A stretch of DNA of 64,000 nucleotides. Origin: Companilactobacillus hulinensis. Lineage in GTDB: Bacteria; Bacillota; Bacilli; Lactobacillales; Lactobacillaceae. Made by a program: the position numbers and the translations under genes. This document shows, piece by piece, positions 33,088 to 44,488 of the stretch. Below the pieces are notes generated by a model. The model saw only the letters and a program-made list of their open reading frames with translations. It was not told the DNA's origin and did not search any database. How positions within the stretch are numbered: position 1 is the first letter of the stretch; every line of letters starts with the position of its first letter. The stretch is taken from positions 62,001 to 126,000 of the forward strand of contig NZ_RHOO01000004.1 of the NCBI RefSeq assembly GCF_003946555.1, read 5' to 3'.

Positions 33088-34026
33088 TTAGTCTTCTTGC
33101 CTTAATGACAATCCAAGATCAGCGAGCTTTTCTTTAACTTCAACTAATGACTTGCGTCCAAGATTACGAACTCTCATCATATCAGCTTCAGATTTTTCAG
33201 TAAGCTCTTGCACAGTATTAATACCGGCACGCTTCAAACAATTGTATGAACGAACTGATAAGTCCAATTCTTCAATTGTCATTTCAAGCTTCTTCTCTTT
33301 TTGTGTTTCTTCTTTTTCGATCATCATATCAGCGCTCTTAGCTTCTTCTGTAAGGTTAACAAAACTATTTAAATGTTCTGTTAAAATCTTGGCAGATAAA
33401 CTAATAGCTTCTCGTGGTCCAATTGAACCATTTGTCCAGATATCAATTGTTAATTTGTCGAAGTCGTTTCTCTTACCCACACGAGTGTTTTCAACTTGAT
33501 AGTTAACTTTATCTACTGGTGTAAAAATAGAGTCAACTGGTAAAACACCGATAGGTGTTTCATCTGTTTTATTTTGTTCTGCAGGAGTATATCCACGACC
33601 ATTTTTAATTGTCATTTGCATGTGGAAGTGTCCACCCTCAGCAACAGTACAAATAAATTGTTCTGGATCGAGGATTTCCAAATCATCGTCAGCTTTAATA
33701 TCTTTAGCTGTAACAGTAGCAGGACCAACGACGTCGACCTCAGCTTTTAAGCTGTCTTCAGCATAAGATTTAAGGTTAAGATCTTTAACATTAAGCACAA
33801 TTTGTGTAACATCCTCGATCACGCCATCAATAGCTGAGAATTCATGCAATACACCATCTATTTGAATATCAGATACCGCTGTACCAGGTAATGATGCCAA
33901 AAGAACTCTACGTAGAGAATTACCTAAGGTTGTACCATAACCTCTTTCCAACGGTTCGATAATATATTTACCGTAATCATTGCTTTCTTCAACTGCAGTG
34001 ATAGTTGGCTTTTCAAATTCGATCAT
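33088..34026 (-). CDS. rpoA: RNA polymerase alpha subunit
   Basis: Assembles the RNA polymerase core and contacts UP elements and activators. The N-terminal dimerisation domain includes [22 protein letters not shown]. The C-terminal domain contains [20 protein letters not shown] and [15 protein letters not shown], the DNA-binding helix-hairpin-helix. The length of 312 residues is standard. It sits between rpsK and rplQ. Confidence 0.98.
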   Translation of the reverse strand: MIEFEKPTITAVEESNDYGKYIIEPLERGYGTTLGNSLRRVLLASLPGTAVSDIQIDGVLHEFSAIDGVIEDVTQIVLNVKDLNLKSYAEDSLKAEVDVVGPATVTAKDIKADDDLEILDPEQFICTVAEGGHFHMQMTIKNGRGYTPAEQNKTDETPIGVLPVDSIFTPVDKVNYQVENTRVGKRNDFDKLTIDIWTNGSIGPREAISLSAKILTEHLNSFVNLTEEAKSADMMIEKEETQKEKKLEMTIEELDLSVRSYNCLKRAGINTVQELTEKSEADMMRVRNLGRKSLVEVKEKLADLGLSLRQED

Positions 34027-34089
34027 TCGGTTAGTTCCCCTTTCAAAACGAAATGTGTGTAGCTTAGTTCATATGGGTATAAAACCATT

Positions 34090-34476
34090 CTATACACGAC
34101 GACGCTTTGGAGGACGTGAACCATTATGAGGAACTGGAGTAACGTCACGAATTGCTGTAATTTCCAAACCAGTAGCTTGTAATGAACGAATTGCAGCTTC
34201 ACGACCTGAACCAGGACCCTTAACAGCTACTTCAACAGTTTTCATACCATGTTCCATTGATTCTTTAGCAGCAGCTTCACCAGCCATTTGTGCAGCAAAT
34301 GGTGTTGATTTACGGCTTCCTTTGAATCCTAGAGCACCAGCTGATGACCATGAAACGGCATTACCGTTAACATCAGTAATCATAACTAGTGTGTTGTTGA
34401 ATGTGGAGTGGATATGTGCAACACCAGATTCAATATGCTTCTTAGTACGGCGCTTACGACCTTTACTTTGTGCCAT
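34090..34476 (-). CDS. rpsK: Ribosomal protein S11
   Basis: Platform protein of the 30S subunit, 128 residues. It shows [18 protein letters not shown], the isomerisation-prone [13 protein letters not shown] segment and the C-terminal [30 protein letters not shown] precedes the ATG. It is in the standard position between rpsM and rpoA. Confidence 0.98.
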   Translation of the reverse strand: MAQSKGRKRRTKKHIESGVAHIHSTFNNTLVMITDVNGNAVSWSSAGALGFKGSRKSTPFAAQMAGEAAAKESMEHGMKTVEVAVKGPGSGREAAIRSLQATGLEITAIRDVTPVPHNGSRPPKRRRV

Positions 34477-34498
34477 GAATTAACCTCCTATCTGTTAA

Positions 34499-34864
34499 TT
34501 ACTTCTTCTTACCCGCGATAGATACTTTCTTACCCTTACGAGTTCTTGCATTATTCTTTGTGTTTTGACCTCTAACTGGCAAACCACGACGATGTCTCAT
34601 ACCACGGTATGAACCAATTTCTTGTAGTCTCTTAATGTCCATGCTTACTGAACGACGTAAGTCACCTTCGACACGAATGTTATCAACTTCTGCACGAATT
34701 TTTTCTTCTTGATCAGGAGTTAAGTCTCTTGTTCGAATGTCTTCTGAAACGCCGGCATCTTTTAGCACTTTTTGGGCTGTTGTGTTACCAATACCAAAAA
34801 TGTATGTTAAGGCAATAACGATTCTCTTATCACGAGGTAAATCTACACCTGCTATACGAGCCAT
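34499..34864 (-). CDS. rpsM: Ribosomal protein S13
   Basis: Head protein that contacts the 50S subunit and P-site tRNA, 121 residues. It starts [20 protein letters not shown] and has the H2TH region plus [19 protein letters not shown] at the basic C-terminus. ATG 34864 follows GGAGGTG; a longer frame three codons upstream is ignored. Confidence 0.98.
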   Translation of the reverse strand: MARIAGVDLPRDKRIVIALTYIFGIGNTTAQKVLKDAGVSEDIRTRDLTPDQEEKIRAEVDNIRVEGDLRRSVSMDIKRLQEIGSYRGMRHRRGLPVRGQNTKNNARTRKGKKVSIAGKKK

Positions 34865-34886
34865 TAATTGCACCTCCTATATTTTA

Positions 34887-35003
34887 TTATCCTTGTCTTT
34901 GTTTGTGCTTTGGATCTGCAGAGCAAATAACCATAACGCGACCGCGTCTCTTAATTACTTTACAGTGTTCGCACATAGGTTTAACGGATGGTCTTACTTT
35001 CAT
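34887..35003 (-). CDS. rpmJ: Ribosomal protein L36 (zinc-binding form)
   Basis: A 38-residue basic protein, [20 protein letters not shown] at its start. The zinc ligands C11, C14, C27 and H33 are all present, so it is the zinc-containing paralogue. GGAGGTTCCAAC precedes the ATG. It lies between infA and rpsM in the usual order. Confidence 0.97.
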   Translation of the reverse strand: MKVRPSVKPMCEHCKVIKRRGRVMVICSADPKHKQRQG

Positions 35004-35032
35004 GTTGGAACCTCCATTCCATTAAAATCATA

Positions 35033-35251
35033 TTATCTATATCTATATGTAATTCTTCCCTTGGTTAAATCATAAGGGGATAATTCCACGGTAACTTTAT
35101 CACCGGGTAAAATTCTAATGTAGTGCATACGGATTTTACCTGAGACATGGGCCAACACAGTTGCTCCATTTTCAAGCTTTACCTTAAACATTGCATTAGG
35201 CAATGTTTCTGAAATTGTACCTTCTACTTCAATGACATCTTCTTTTGCCAA
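35033..35251 (-). CDS. infA: Translation initiation factor IF-1
   Basis: OB-fold protein of 72 residues that occupies the ribosomal A site during initiation. It begins [20 protein letters not shown] and contains [20 protein letters not shown] and the closing [12 protein letters not shown], all hallmark segments. It lies between adk and rpmJ. A gap of about 95 bp upstream separates it from adk. Confidence 0.98.
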   Translation of the reverse strand: MAKEDVIEVEGTISETLPNAMFKVKLENGATVLAHVSGKIRMHYIRILPGDKVTVELSPYDLTKGRITYRYR

Positions 35252-35346
35252 AGATATTAACCTCCATCGGGATGAAATTCATCTGCATATACCGCAAGAT
35301 TATACAATAATCTCACTGTCATGTAAACAAATAAAAGTAAAAAGTC

Positions 35347-36000
35347 TTACAGACTTTGTAAAACTTTCTTTACTTCTTTATAAACTTCATCTATTTCTTG
35401 TTCACCATTGATCTTGTGTAACAAGTTCAACTTGTCATAAAAATCAATTAATGGTGTATTCATTTCAATATTAACTTTTAATCTGTTCTTAACTGTTTCT
35501 GGTTTGTCATCCTCACGTTGGAAGAAATCATGTCCGCCACAGACGTCACATGTTCCTTCAACCTTAGTAGGATTGTAGATCTTATGATACGTAGCTCCAC
35601 ATGTTGAACAAATATATCTTCCAGATAAACGATCAACTAATGCCTCAGGCTTTACATCTATGTAGATGACAGCATCTATAGGTTTGTTTACATTCTTTGC
35701 AATTGTCTGTAAAGCATTTGCCTGTTCAAGAGTTCTCGGAAATCCGTCAAGCATGTATCCGTTCTGTTGAACGTCATCCTTAGCTAAACGTTCTTCAACG
35801 ATAGCTTCAGTAACGTCATCGGGAACTAACGCACCTTTGTCAATAAAACTCTTGGCTTTTAGACCAACTTCAGTTTTATCAGACATAGCTTGTCTGAACA
35901 TATCTCCAGTAGAAATATGAACAACCTTAAAATCTTCAACAATCTTTTCAGCTTGAGTACCCTTACCAGCACCAGGTAATCCCATCAATACAATATTCAT
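35347..36000 (-). CDS. adk: Adenylate kinase
   Basis: Interconverts ATP + AMP and 2 ADP. The P-loop is [10 protein letters not shown] (residues 7-16), the AMP site includes STGDMFRQA, and [10 protein letters not shown] is present. The long-form lid carries a zinc site (CSTCG ... CDVCG), as in Gram-positive enzymes. I chose ATG 36000 over GTG 36006, because GGAGAT directly abuts the GTG and is 7 nt from the ATG. 217 residues. It follows secY as usual. Confidence 0.97.
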   Translation of the reverse strand: MNIVLMGLPGAGKGTQAEKIVEDFKVVHISTGDMFRQAMSDKTEVGLKAKSFIDKGALVPDDVTEAIVEERLAKDDVQQNGYMLDGFPRTLEQANALQTIAKNVNKPIDAVIYIDVKPEALVDRLSGRYICSTCGATYHKIYNPTKVEGTCDVCGGHDFFQREDDKPETVKNRLKVNIEMNTPLIDFYDKLNLLHKINGEQEIDEVYKEVKKVLQSL

Positions 36001-36014
36001 TGTCACATCTCCAA

Positions 36015-37310
36015 TTATCTAATAAACCCAACGTATTCACGTTTCATCAAAAGACCTCTTAATTGTCGATCCATTTCTAGAGCAACACCAACGATGATCA
36101 ACAAACTAGTACCACCTAATCCGATGGATTGAGGTAAGTTGAATAAGTTGGCTGCTAACAATGGAAGCAATGAAACAAGTCCTAGGAACACTGAACCAAC
36201 GGTTGAAAGTCTCATAAGGACACCTGACATGAACTTGATAGTTTCATTACCAGGCCATACACCAGGGATATATGCACCCTGTTTCTGTAAGTTTTCAGCA
36301 AGCTTCTCAGGATTTACTTGAACAAATGCATAGAAGAATGTAAATAACACAATCAACAATGTATATAGTAGAGATCCTGTTGTCGTTTGCATACTGAATA
36401 TCTCAGTTAATACTTGATACCATGAATCTTCACTGTGATTTGCTTGGAACGCCATCAAAATAGTTTGTGGTGTAACAATAAAAGAACTAGCGAAGATAAC
36501 TGGAATAACACCAGCAACGTTAACTTTTAATGGTAGAAAACTCTCACTACCACTTCCGGCTGCACGTCTTGTATATTGTATTGGAATTCTTCTATTTGCC
36601 TGTTGTACGTAAGTTACGAATAACACAACAATTAGAATTGCAATGGCCAATCCCACCATGAATCCAATATTTTTTGCAAGGTCCGCAGAATCAGCATTAA
36701 TGATATTGTCACGGTAAATTTGATAAATCCCATTAGGGAATCTAGCAATAATACCAGCGAAGATAATCACTGACACACCATTACCCAGACCTTTATCAGT
36801 AATCTGTTCACCAATCCAAGTAAGCAACATTGTACCACCAGTTAAGATAATACCAATAGTTACAAACGCTCTCACGTTTGGAGACTTAACAAGTCCCAAC
36901 CCACTTAATTGGTTAAATCCAGCAGTGATACCGATTGATTGAACAAAACCTAAAACAATCGTCAAATATCTCGTTACTTGATTTAGTTTTCTACGACCAA
37001 CTTCACCTTGTTTACTCCATTCAACAAACTTAGGAACAATGTCCATCTGTAACAGTTGAACGACAATTTGAGCGGTAATGAATGGTGAAACACCCATTGA
37101 GAAAATGGAATAATTTGAAAGACCACCACCAGTTACGGTATCCAATAGGGGAACTAACCCTGTGGAACTAACCTTGTCCATTGCGGCAGCGTTAACGCCT
37201 GGTACCGTAATTTGTGATCCTAAACGGTAAATCACAAGTAACATCAAGGTAAATAGGATATTTTTACGGATCTCCTTCACCTTTAGAGCATCTCTGATAG
37301 TTCTAAGCAT
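36015..37310 (-). CDS. secY: Preprotein translocase subunit SecY
   Basis: Central channel of the Sec pathway in the cytoplasmic membrane, 431 residues with ten segments. It shows [12 protein letters not shown] after segment 1, the [20 protein letters not shown] plug/segment 2 region, [19 protein letters not shown], and the C-terminal loop [18 protein letters not shown]. Its ATG overlaps the rplO stop by one base (TAATG), so the two are translationally coupled. Confidence 0.98.
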   Translation of the reverse strand: MLRTIRDALKVKEIRKNILFTLMLLVIYRLGSQITVPGVNAAAMDKVSSTGLVPLLDTVTGGGLSNYSIFSMGVSPFITAQIVVQLLQMDIVPKFVEWSKQGEVGRRKLNQVTRYLTIVLGFVQSIGITAGFNQLSGLGLVKSPNVRAFVTIGIILTGGTMLLTWIGEQITDKGLGNGVSVIIFAGIIARFPNGIYQIYRDNIINADSADLAKNIGFMVGLAIAILIVVLFVTYVQQANRRIPIQYTRRAAGSGSESFLPLKVNVAGVIPVIFASSFIVTPQTILMAFQANHSEDSWYQVLTEIFSMQTTTGSLLYTLLIVLFTFFYAFVQVNPEKLAENLQKQGAYIPGVWPGNETIKFMSGVLMRLSTVGSVFLGLVSLLPLLAANLFNLPQSIGLGGTSLLIIVGVALEMDRQLRGLLMKREYVGFIR

Positions 37311-37750
37311 TAGATCACCTCTACAGTTCCACCAGCAGCTTCGATTGCTTTAGTAGCAGCGTCAGAGCTCTTAGCAACTTTTACAGTTAACTTAGCACTA
37401 ACTTCACCATTTGCAAGTAATTTGACACCGTTATATTCTTTCTTAACGATTCCAGCTTCTTTTAATGTATCGATATTAACTTCAGCACCGTCATTAAACT
37501 TGCTTAGGTCTTTAAGGTTTACAATAGCGTATTCCTTGCGGTTGATATTGTAGAAACCACGTTTTGGCATACGACGGAACAATGGCATTTGTCCACCTTC
37601 GAAACCAATACGTGTTTTACCACCTGATCTAGCTAATTGACCTTTTTGTCCACGACCAGCAGTTTTACCTTGGCCACTTGAAGTACCACGACCAAGACGC
37701 TTTCTTGAATGTCTTGAGCCTGCACTTGGTTTAAGTTCATTTAGTTCCAT
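37310..37750 (-). CDS. rplO: Ribosomal protein L15
   Basis: Large-subunit assembly protein, 146 residues, with the Gly/Arg-rich N-terminus [20 protein letters not shown] and [20 protein letters not shown] 37750 (MELNELKPS) follows GGAGGTGCAATA. The longer frame that starts inside rpmD is not used. Confidence 0.98.
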   Translation of the reverse strand: MELNELKPSAGSRHSRKRLGRGTSSGQGKTAGRGQKGQLARSGGKTRIGFEGGQMPLFRRMPKRGFYNINRKEYAIVNLKDLSKFNDGAEVNIDTLKEAGIVKKEYNGVKLLANGEVSAKLTVKVAKSSDAATKAIEAAGGTVEVI

Positions 37751-37778
37751 TATTGCACCTCCTAATCTTTGAGAATTA

Positions 37779-37964
37779 TTAATCTTTAACTTCTTCGACA
37801 CTTACTAAGTGAGCGATTTTAATTACAGCACCGCGAATAGCAGGATCATCCGGCTTAACAACAGAACTATTAACTCTTCCGAGTCCAAGTTCTTTAACAA
37901 TTGTGCGTTGAGCAGGAAGGCGGTGAGCTGCACTTCTAATAAGAGTAATCTTAAGTTTAGCCAT
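37779..37964 (-). CDS. rpmD: Ribosomal protein L30
   Basis: A 61-residue large-subunit protein. It starts [20 protein letters not shown] and contains [19 protein letters not shown], the L30 core. It lies between rpsE and rplO in the spc operon. Confidence 0.97.
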   Translation of the reverse strand: MAKLKITLIRSAAHRLPAQRTIVKELGLGRVNSSVVKPDDPAIRGAVIKIAHLVSVEEVKD

Positions 37965-37981
37965 TATTACACACCTTTCTT

Positions 37982-38482
37982 CTAGTTAAGCAAGTTTTGA
38001 GCTGAGATTCCGCGCATTTCTGCAACACTCTCAGCAGTCTTAATTTGTTTTAGACCTTCGATTGTAGCACGAATTACGTTAATTGGTGTATTTCTACCAA
38101 GTGATTTACTTGTAATATCACCAACACCGGCTAATTCAAGCACGGCACGAACAGAACCACCAGCAGCGATTCCTGAACCTTCAACGGCTGGCTTCAACAT
38201 GATCTTACCAGCACCGTATCTACCGATTACTTCGTGAGGAATTGTTGAACCTACCATAGGAACGTTAATCAAGTTCTTCTTAGCATCTTCAACAGCTTTA
38301 CGAATAGCTTCGGGAACTTCTTGAGCTTTACCTGTACCGAAACCGACGTGACCATTCTTGTCACCAACGATTACGATAGCAGCAAAACGTAGACGGCGTC
38401 CACCTTTAACAACCTTAGTAACACGGTTGATTGAGACAACGCGATCTTCTAGTTCGAATTGAGATGGATCGATATATGTCAT
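37982..38482 (-). CDS. rpsE: Ribosomal protein S5
   Basis: 30S protein near the mRNA entry channel that affects decoding accuracy, 166 residues. The N-terminal double-stranded-RNA-binding part includes [20 protein letters not shown], and the loop known for spectinomycin resistance is in this region (VVKGGRR). The C-terminal half includes [20 protein letters not shown]. Nothing is unusual. Confidence 0.98.
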   Translation of the reverse strand: MTYIDPSQFELEDRVVSINRVTKVVKGGRRLRFAAIVIVGDKNGHVGFGTGKAQEVPEAIRKAVEDAKKNLINVPMVGSTIPHEVIGRYGAGKIMLKPAVEGSGIAAGGSVRAVLELAGVGDITSKSLGRNTPINVIRATIEGLKQIKTAESVAEMRGISAQNLLN

Positions 38483-38500
38483 AAATTTGGTTTCCTCCTT

Positions 38501-38857
38501 CTAGAATTTTAGCCCATTTTCACGAGCTGCTTCAGCAAGACTTTGTACACGGCCGTGATAGATATATCCACCACGATCAAATACAACTTCTGTAACTTTT
38601 GCTTCGTTAGCTCTTTGTGCAACCAATGCACCAACAGCAGAAGCTTGTTCAACTTTTGAACCGTCTTTGACTTCTTTATCAAGAGTTGAGGCACTTGCTA
38701 GCGTTACACCCTTTACGTCATCAATCACTTGAGCGTAAATGTTTTTGTTAGAACGGAATACATTTAAGCGTGGGCGCTCAGCAGTACCAGAGATTTTACC
38801 ACGTACACGTTTTTGACGCTTTTGACGTGCCTTGTTTTTATCTGGTTTTGAAATCAC
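38501..38857 (-). CDS. rplR: Ribosomal protein L18
   Basis: 5S rRNA-binding protein, 118 residues. It starts at GTG 38857 (VISKPDKNK) with GAGGTG six bases upstream; the frame's earlier GTG at 38866 lies in that ribosome site. Conserved segments are [20 protein letters not shown] and [20 protein letters not shown]. Confidence 0.97.
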   Translation of the reverse strand: MISKPDKNKARQKRQKRVRGKISGTAERPRLNVFRSNKNIYAQVIDDVKGVTLASASTLDKEVKDGSKVEQASAVGALVAQRANEAKVTEVVFDRGGYIYHGRVQSLAEAARENGLKF

Positions 38858-38899
38858 AATATTCACCTCATAGAATTATTAGTACTAAATTAGTACCTA

Positions 38900-39430
38900 T
38901 TACTTACCAGTCTTACCTTCCTTACGACGTACATATTCGCCAACATAACGAATACCTTTACCCTTATATGGTTCTGGGGAACGTACATCGCGAATCTCAG
39001 CAGCAAATTGACCGACTTTTTGCTTACTAATACCAGAAATATTAATTTCAGTATTTGAAGGAGATTCAATCTTGATACCCTTTGGTGCATCCATAACAAC
39101 TGGATGTGAATAACCAACTGAAAGTGTTAGTGTGTCACCTTTAACTTGTGCACGGTAACCAACACCTCTAAGTTCAAGCTTCTTTTCAAATCCTTCTGTA
39201 ACACCAAGGATCATGTTGTTTAGGTTGGCACGCATTGTACCATGAAGAGCCTTGTCATTCTCATCTGAACGAGTAAACTTAGCTTCATTTCCTTCAAGAG
39301 TTAACTTGATTTTTGAATCAAAGTGTCTTGTTAATTCACCCTTAGGGCCTTTAACAGTAATGTCTTCATCTTTTTGTGTAATTGTAACACCTGCTGGTAC
39401 TTCAATTACCTTATAACCGATACGACTCAA
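38900..39430 (-). CDS. rplF: Ribosomal protein L6
   Basis: Large-subunit protein near the factor-binding centre, 176 residues. It shows [36 protein letters not shown] and [20 protein letters not shown]. The start is TTG with GGAGGTG upstream; no ATG fits the conserved beginning. Confidence 0.98.
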   Translation of the reverse strand: MSRIGYKVIEVPAGVTITQKDEDITVKGPKGELTRHFDSKIKLTLEGNEAKFTRSDENDKALHGTMRANLNNMILGVTEGFEKKLELRGVGYRAQVKGDTLTLSVGYSHPVVMDAPKGIKIESPSNTEINISGISKQKVGQFAAEIRDVRSPEPYKGKGIRYVGEYVRRKEGKTGK

Positions 39431-39461
39431 ATTAGTGCACCTCCTTGTCTTTTAAAAATTT

Positions 39462-39860
39462 CTACCAGATATATGCAAGAACTTCTCCACCCACGTGTTT
39501 TGCGCGAGCTTCTTTATCAGTAATTACACCGTCTGAAGTTGAAAGAATAGCGATACCTAATCCATTAAGAACCTTTGGTACGTTATCTGAATCAACATAA
39601 CTGCGTAGACCTGGTCTTGAAATACGTTTCAAGCCTGTAATTACGCGTTGTTGATCTTTTCCATATTTTAAGAAAATACGAAGTACACCTTGCTTGTTAT
39701 CATCGATAACTTCGTAATCTTTGATAAATCCTTCATTCTTCAAAATCTCAGTCATACTCTTCTTAATGTTAGAAGCAGGTACTTCTAGAGATTCATGTTT
39801 AACCATATTTGCGTTACGGATACGTGTTAGATAATCCGCAATAGGATCTGTCATGACCAT
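39462..39860 (-). CDS. rpsH: Ribosomal protein S8
   Basis: 30S assembly protein, 132 residues, with [20 protein letters not shown] and the C-terminal RNA-binding part GGEVLAYIW. In many bacteria S8 represses the spc operon by binding its mRNA. ATG 39860 lies 8 nt after GGAGG and is preferred to the second ATG two codons on. Confidence 0.98.
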   Translation of the reverse strand: MVMTDPIADYLTRIRNANMVKHESLEVPASNIKKSMTEILKNEGFIKDYEVIDDNKQGVLRIFLKYGKDQQRVITGLKRISRPGLRSYVDSDNVPKVLNGLGIAILSTSDGVITDKEARAKHVGGEVLAYIW

Positions 39861-39889
39861 TTAATTTACCTCCTTTTTAGATGTTAATT

Positions 39890-40075
39890 CTACCAACTAG
39901 CTTTTTTCATGCCAGGGATTTGACCTTTATGAGCCAATTCGCGAAGGCAAACACGGCAAAGCTTAAATTTACGATATACAGAATGTGGACGACCACAACG
40001 TTCGCAACGAGTATATGCTTGTGATGAGAACTTAGCAGGTCTATGATTCCGTACAATTTGAGATGTCTTAGCCAA
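39890..40075 (-). CDS. rpsN: Ribosomal protein S14, zinc-binding (type Z)
   Basis: A 61-residue S14 of the short zinc form. Ligands C24, C27, C40 and C43 are intact ([20 protein letters not shown]). This position in the spc operon is normal. A zinc-independent paralogue, if any, would lie elsewhere. Confidence 0.97.
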   Translation of the reverse strand: MAKTSQIVRNHRPAKFSSQAYTRCERCGRPHSVYRKFKLCRVCLRELAHKGQIPGMKKASW

Positions 40076-40093
40076 TGAATTTGACCTCCTTAA

Positions 40094-40636
40094 TTATTTT
40101 GTGAATGGCATTCCGATTTGTGTTAATAATTCACGTGATTCTTCATCTGTGTTAGCTGTAGTAACAATAACGATGTCCAATCCACGAATCTTGTTAACCT
40201 TATCGTAGTCAATTTCTGGGAAAACCAATTGTTCCTTAATACCTAGTGTATAGTTACCACGACCATCAAATGAGCGTGTGCCAACACCACGGAAATCACG
40301 AACACGAGGTAATGCAATGTTGATTAACTTGTCAAGGAAGTCATACATGCGGTCACCACGAAGTGTAACCTTAGCACCGATTGACATACCTTCACGAAGT
40401 CTGAAACCAGCGATTGATTTCTTAGCCTTTGTGATTAAAGGTTTTTGACCAGCAATTAGGCCTAATTCTTCGACTGCTTCGTCAAGATTCTTTGAGTTAG
40501 CAATTGCGTCACCAACACCCATGTTCAAAACGATCTTATCGATCTTAGGTGTTTGCATAATTGATGTGTAATTGAATTTTTCCATCATTGATGGTGTAAT
40601 TTCTTTTACATACATTTCTTTTAATGCATTAGCCAT
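40094..40636 (-). CDS. rplE: Ribosomal protein L5
   Basis: 5S rRNA-binding protein of the central protuberance, 180 residues. It shows [39 protein letters not shown] and [20 protein letters not shown]. It lies between rplX and rpsN. Confidence 0.98.
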   Translation of the reverse strand: MANALKEMYVKEITPSMMEKFNYTSIMQTPKIDKIVLNMGVGDAIANSKNLDEAVEELGLIAGQKPLITKAKKSIAGFRLREGMSIGAKVTLRGDRMYDFLDKLINIALPRVRDFRGVGTRSFDGRGNYTLGIKEQLVFPEIDYDKVNKIRGLDIVIVTTANTDEESRELLTQIGMPFTK

Positions 40637-40652
40637 TTAGTTTTCTCCTTTC

Positions 40653-40895
40653 TTATTTATCTTCTTTATCAGTTGATTTACTTATAACTTTAACGTTAGT
40701 TACACTAATAGGCTTCTCAACGTCAATGATTCCACCTTGGGGCTGTGTATTACTTGGCTTAGAGTGTTTCTTTACGACGTTTACGCCTTCGACGATAACT
40801 TTATTAGCTGAAGGAATAGCTTGTTTAACTACGCCTTCCTTGCCTTTGCTATCACCAGAAATAATTTTAACGTTGTCTCCAGTTTTTACAAACAC
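40653..40895 (-). CDS. rplX: Ribosomal protein L24 (short lactobacillary form)
   Basis: KOW-domain protein that starts 50S assembly. It begins FVKTGDNVKIISGDSKGKEG and has VNVVKKHSKPSNTQPQGGII. At 80 residues it lacks the roughly 20-residue C-terminal extension of Bacillus-type L24, but other lactobacilli also have about 78-80 residues, so this is not a truncation. The start is GTG, with AGGAGGTG upstream. Confidence 0.95.
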   Translation of the reverse strand: MFVKTGDNVKIISGDSKGKEGVVKQAIPSANKVIVEGVNVVKKHSKPSNTQPQGGIIDVEKPISVTNVKVISKSTDKEDK

Positions 40896-40927
40896 TATTC
40901 AGCACCTCCTGAATTTGATTGATCTTT

Positions 40928-41296
40928 TTATAGCACTTCTGGTGCTAATGAGACGATCTTCATAAAATCGTTATCACGTAGTTCACGAGCAACGGGTCCG
41001 AAGATACGAGTTCCTCTAGGTGTCTTATCAGCGTTAATAATAACCGCAGCGTTCTCATCAAATCTGATGTAAGAACCATCTGTACGGTGAGCACCGGACA
41101 CTGTTCTTACGATAACTGCCTTAACGACGTCACCTTTTTTAACAACGCCACCTGGTGTTGCTTGTTTGACAGTAGCAACAATAACGTCTCCGATATTAGC
41201 TGTCTTACGGTTTGAACCACCAAGAACTTTAATAGTTAGAATTTCACGAGCTCCAGAGTTATCTGCAACTTTTAGACGACTTTCTTGTTGAATCAC
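40928..41296 (-). CDS. rplN: Ribosomal protein L14
   Basis: Large-subunit interface protein, 122 residues. It begins [20 protein letters not shown] and ends with [20 protein letters not shown] followed by [10 protein letters not shown]. It starts at GTG after GAGGAGGACC. RsfS (RsfA) silences ribosomes by binding L14 in other bacteria. Confidence 0.98.
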   Translation of the reverse strand: MIQQESRLKVADNSGAREILTIKVLGGSNRKTANIGDVIVATVKQATPGGVVKKGDVVKAVIVRTVSGAHRTDGSYIRFDENAAVIINADKTPRGTRIFGPVARELRDNDFMKIVSLAPEVL

Positions 41297-41327
41297 TTCT
41301 TGGTCCTCCTCTCATCAGTAATTGTTT

Positions 41328-41603
41328 CTAGATAATAACTGCATGTTCGACGATTTCTAATAAACGGAAGCGCTTTGTCTTTGACAAAGGTCGAGTTTCC
41401 ATGATACGTACAACATCGCCAGTCTTTGCTTCGTTCTTTTCATCTTGAACGTAGTACTTCTTTGAATACTTAACACGCTTCTTGTATACAGGGTGGTTCT
41501 TGTATGTTTCAACAACAACTACGATAGTTTTGTCCATCTTATCTGATACAACGCGGCCTTGATATACCTTACGGCTGTTACGGCTTTCTTGTTTTTCGCT
41601 CAA
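41328..41603 (-). CDS. rpsQ: Ribosomal protein S17
   Basis: OB-fold 30S assembly protein, 91 residues. It shows [20 protein letters not shown] and the closing MRPLSK-type segment ([19 protein letters not shown]). It lies between rpmC and rplN. Confidence 0.97.
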   Translation of the reverse strand: MSEKQESRNSRKVYQGRVVSDKMDKTIVVVVETYKNHPVYKKRVKYSKKYYVQDEKNEAKTGDVVRIMETRPLSKTKRFRLLEIVEHAVII

Positions 41604-41625
41604 CTTGAGATCTCCCTTCCCTTTA

Positions 41626-41820
41626 TTAGTTTTCGTTATTCTTTTGGTTTTGAACAGTTCTTAATCTTGCAATGTTTTTTCTAACAGCCTTTAAACGGGC
41701 TGTGTTTTCCAATTGGCCTGTGGCCTGTTGGAAACGCAAGTTGAACAATTCTTCTTTATATTCGTTAACTTTATCTTGCAATTGAGCAGCAGTTAGCTCT
41801 TTGATTTCACTAGCCTTCAT
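41626..41820 (-). CDS. rpmC: Ribosomal protein L29
   Basis: A two-helix protein of 64 residues at the exit tunnel, [18 protein letters not shown] at its start and the conserved [21 protein letters not shown] chose ATG 41820 with AGGTGG upstream over GTG 41829. It overlaps the 3' end of rplP by 11 nt, so translation is coupled. Confidence 0.96.
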   Translation of the reverse strand: MKASEIKELTAAQLQDKVNEYKEELFNLRFQQATGQLENTARLKAVRKNIARLRTVQNQKNNEN

Positions 41821-42241
41821 CAGCGCCACCTACTTCCTCACGTTTTACGAACTTAGTTCTAACTGGTAATTTGTGAGATGCAAGTCTCAATGCTTCGCGG
41901 GCAACCTCTTCAGGAACGCCACCGATTTCGAATAAGACTTTTTCACGCTTTACAGGAGCTACCCAACCAGCAGGTGCACCTTTACCATTACCCATACGAA
42001 CTCCGACACCTTTTGCAGTGTATGATTTATGAGGGAAGATTTTAATCCAAACCTTACCACCACGCTTCATGTAACGAGTCATAGCAACACGGGCTGCTTC
42101 AATTTGTCTATTTGAGATCCAGCTTGAGTCAAGTGACTTCAAACCATATTCACCAAAATCAACATTCTTACCACCCTTAGCTTCTCCGCGCATCTTGCCA
42201 CGGAATTCACGACGGTGTTTTACACGTTTTGGTACTAGCAT
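41810..42241 (-). CDS. rplP: Ribosomal protein L16
   Basis: Large-subunit protein near the A-site tRNA, 143 residues. Typical segments are [40 protein letters not shown] and [20 protein letters not shown]. Only 3 bp separate it from rpsC. Confidence 0.98.
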   Translation of the reverse strand: MLVPKRVKHRREFRGKMRGEAKGGKNVDFGEYGLKSLDSSWISNRQIEAARVAMTRYMKRGGKVWIKIFPHKSYTAKGVGVRMGNGKGAPAGWVAPVKREKVLFEIGGVPEEVAREALRLASHKLPVRTKFVKREEVGGADEG

Positions 42242-42244
42242 AGA

Positions 42245-42916
42245 TTATTCTCCTTTCCCTTCAGTTTTTTCTTGATTGTGATTACGTTTTTCAGGAAGAA
42301 TTTCACCACGGTAGATCCAAGTTTTAACACCTAAATTACCATATTGTGTAGCTGCTTCAACCCAAGCATAATCGATATCTGCACGTAATGTGTGTAGAGG
42401 AACAGTTCCCTCTGTATGCCATTCTCTACGAGCCATATCAGCACCGTTTAAACGACCAGAGATTTGAACCTTAATACCCTTTGCACCGGCACGTCTTGAA
42501 CGTTGAACGGCTTGACGTTGTGCACGTCTAAATGCAATACGAGCTTCTAGTTGACGAGCAATGTTCTCACCAACAAGTTTTGCATCCAAATCAGGTTTCT
42601 TAATTTCAATAATATTAATATGAATGTTTCTGTTAACCAATTTGTTTAGTTGGTTACGTAATTTTTCAACTTCAGATCCACCTTTACCGATGACCATACC
42701 AGGTTTAGCTGTATGAATTGAAACTGTAACGTTCTTTGCAGTACGTTCGATTTCGATTCTTGATACGGAAGCATTTGAAAGTTTGTCTTCAATGTACTTA
42801 CGAATCTTAAGGTCTTCATGTAAAAATGTTGAAAAGTCTTTTTCTGCATACCATTTGGCATCCCAGTCACGGATAACACCAACACGGAATCCGACTGGAT
42901 TAATCTTTTGACCCAC
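42245..42916 (-). CDS. rpsC: Ribosomal protein S3
   Basis: 30S head protein at the mRNA entry, 223 residues. It begins [20 protein letters not shown], has the KH domain loop [17 protein letters not shown], and [20 protein letters not shown] with [16 protein letters not shown]. The start is GTG with GGAGGTAAC upstream. The tail is short and polar ([11 protein letters not shown]). Confidence 0.98.
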   Translation of the reverse strand: MGQKINPVGFRVGVIRDWDAKWYAEKDFSTFLHEDLKIRKYIEDKLSNASVSRIEIERTAKNVTVSIHTAKPGMVIGKGGSEVEKLRNQLNKLVNRNIHINIIEIKKPDLDAKLVGENIARQLEARIAFRRAQRQAVQRSRRAGAKGIKVQISGRLNGADMARREWHTEGTVPLHTLRADIDYAWVEAATQYGNLGVKTWIYRGEILPEKRNHNQEKTEGKGE

Positions 42917-42948
42917 TCAAGTTACCTCCAATACTAATCTTTTAAATA

Positions 42949-43302
42949 CTAGTCTTTTTCACTTACAACAACTGTAATGTGACTTGTTCTCTTATTAATT
43001 GGTGATGCTGAACCTTTTGCTCTAGGACGGAAACGTTTTAGAGTTGGTCCTTCGTCTACGAATGCTTCGCTGACGATTAAGTTCTGTGCATCTAAATCAA
43101 AGTTATGTTCTGCGTTTGCAATTGCTGACTTAAGAGCTTTGGCAATAATTGGAGAGCCTGCTCTTGGTGTGAATTGCAAAATTGCAAGTGCCTCAGCAGC
43201 GTTCTTGCCTCTTATTAAATCAATAACAAGGCGAGCTTTGCGAGGTGCAATACGAACATTCTTCACTCTGGCTGTTGCAGATGTAATTTCTTGTTCTGCC
43301 AT
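42949..43302 (-). CDS. rplV: Ribosomal protein L22
   Basis: Exit-tunnel protein, 117 residues. It has [20 protein letters not shown] and the beta-hairpin [20 protein letters not shown], which lines the tunnel near the macrolide site. Nothing unusual is seen in the hairpin. Confidence 0.98.
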   Translation of the reverse strand: MAEQEITSATARVKNVRIAPRKARLVIDLIRGKNAAEALAILQFTPRAGSPIIAKALKSAIANAEHNFDLDAQNLIVSEAFVDEGPTLKRFRPRAKGSASPINKRTSHITVVVSEKD

Positions 43303-43322
43303 CTTTTAAGTCTCCCTTCTTA

Positions 43323-43604
43323 TTACTTAGCTACTGTTTTCTTATCGTCAGTACCATGACCATGGAATGTACGTGTTGGTACGAATTCGCCCAACTTGTG
43401 TCCAACCATATCTTCTTGGATATAAACTGGAACGTGCTTACGACCATCATGAACTGCGATTGTGTATCCTACGAAACTAGGAAAAATTGTTGAACGTCTT
43501 GACCATGTTTTGATAACTGACTTCTTGTCAGAATCTGCTTGAGCTTCAACCTTCTTTAAAAGATGTGCGTCAGCAAATGGTCCTTTTTTTAAACTACGAC
43601 TCAT
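43323..43604 (-). CDS. rpsS: Ribosomal protein S19
   Basis: 30S head protein, 93 residues. It starts [20 protein letters not shown] and has [20 protein letters not shown], then the conserved [15 protein letters not shown]. It sits in the standard place between rplB and rplV. Confidence 0.98.
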   Translation of the reverse strand: MSRSLKKGPFADAHLLKKVEAQADSDKKSVIKTWSRRSTIFPSFVGYTIAVHDGRKHVPVYIQEDMVGHKLGEFVPTRTFHGHGTDDKKTVAK

Positions 43605-43638
43605 CTTATGTCCTCCTTATATTATTCTAACGAAATAA

Positions 43639-44472
43639 TTACTTACCTTTTCTATGACGAACGATAAGCTTTTCAGATTTGGCATGTGATGAACGAGTCT
43701 TCTTACCCAAGGTCTTCTTACCCCATGGTGACATTGGTGATGGATGACCGATAGGTGCTTTACCTTCACCACCACCATGTGGGTGATCGTTAGGGTTCAT
43801 AACTGATCCACGAACTGTTGGTCTAAATCCTTGCCAACGTTTACGTCCAGCTTTACCAATCTTAATTAACTCATGTTGTTCATTACCAATGGCACCAATA
43901 CTTGCACGGCAAGTTGATAGTACCATACGTACTTCACCAGAAGGTAAACGTAGTAATGAATACTTACCATCTCTACCTAACAATTGGATTGAAGTACCAG
44001 CAGAACGTCCTAGTTGACCACCCTTACCAGGTTTCATTTCTACGTTGTGTAAAATTGTACCAACTGGAATGTTTTCTAGTGGAAGTGCATTACCTGGTTT
44101 GATATCTGCATCAACACCTGATTCAACAACTTGTCCAACTTCAAGACCCTTAGGAGCTAAAATGTATGACTTAACACCATCTGAGTAGTGTAGCAATGCA
44201 ATGTTAGCTGTACGGTTAGGATCATATTCAATAGATTTAACTGTAGCTTTTACACCGTCTTTTAATCGTTTGAAATCAATAACACGGTATTTTTGTTTGT
44301 GACCACCGCCACGGTGACGAACTGTAATATGACCGTATGAATTACGACCGGCTGTATGGCTTTGTGATTCTAGAAGTGTCTTTTCAGGAGTTGTCTTTGT
44401 GATCTCTGAAAAGTCAGAACCTGTCATATTACGACGACCATTTGTGGTTGGCTTATACTTGATAATCGCCAT
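43639..44472 (-). CDS. rplB: Ribosomal protein L2
   Basis: Core protein next to the peptidyl-transferase centre, 277 residues. It shows [20 protein letters not shown] and the essential histidine loop in [20 protein letters not shown] followed by [20 protein letters not shown]. Length and motifs are standard. Confidence 0.99.
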   Translation of the reverse strand: MAIIKYKPTTNGRRNMTGSDFSEITKTTPEKTLLESQSHTAGRNSYGHITVRHRGGGHKQKYRVIDFKRLKDGVKATVKSIEYDPNRTANIALLHYSDGVKSYILAPKGLEVGQVVESGVDADIKPGNALPLENIPVGTILHNVEMKPGKGGQLGRSAGTSIQLLGRDGKYSLLRLPSGEVRMVLSTCRASIGAIGNEQHELIKIGKAGRKRWQGFRPTVRGSVMNPNDHPHGGGEGKAPIGHPSPMSPWGKKTLGKKTRSSHAKSEKLIVRHRKGK

Positions 44473-44488
44473 TATTTGACCTCCTTAT

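Noticed and set aside
40653-40895. L24 looked truncated at 80 residues
   Set aside because: Other lactobacilli have an L24 of about 78-80 residues, and the gene has a normal start, stop and spacing.
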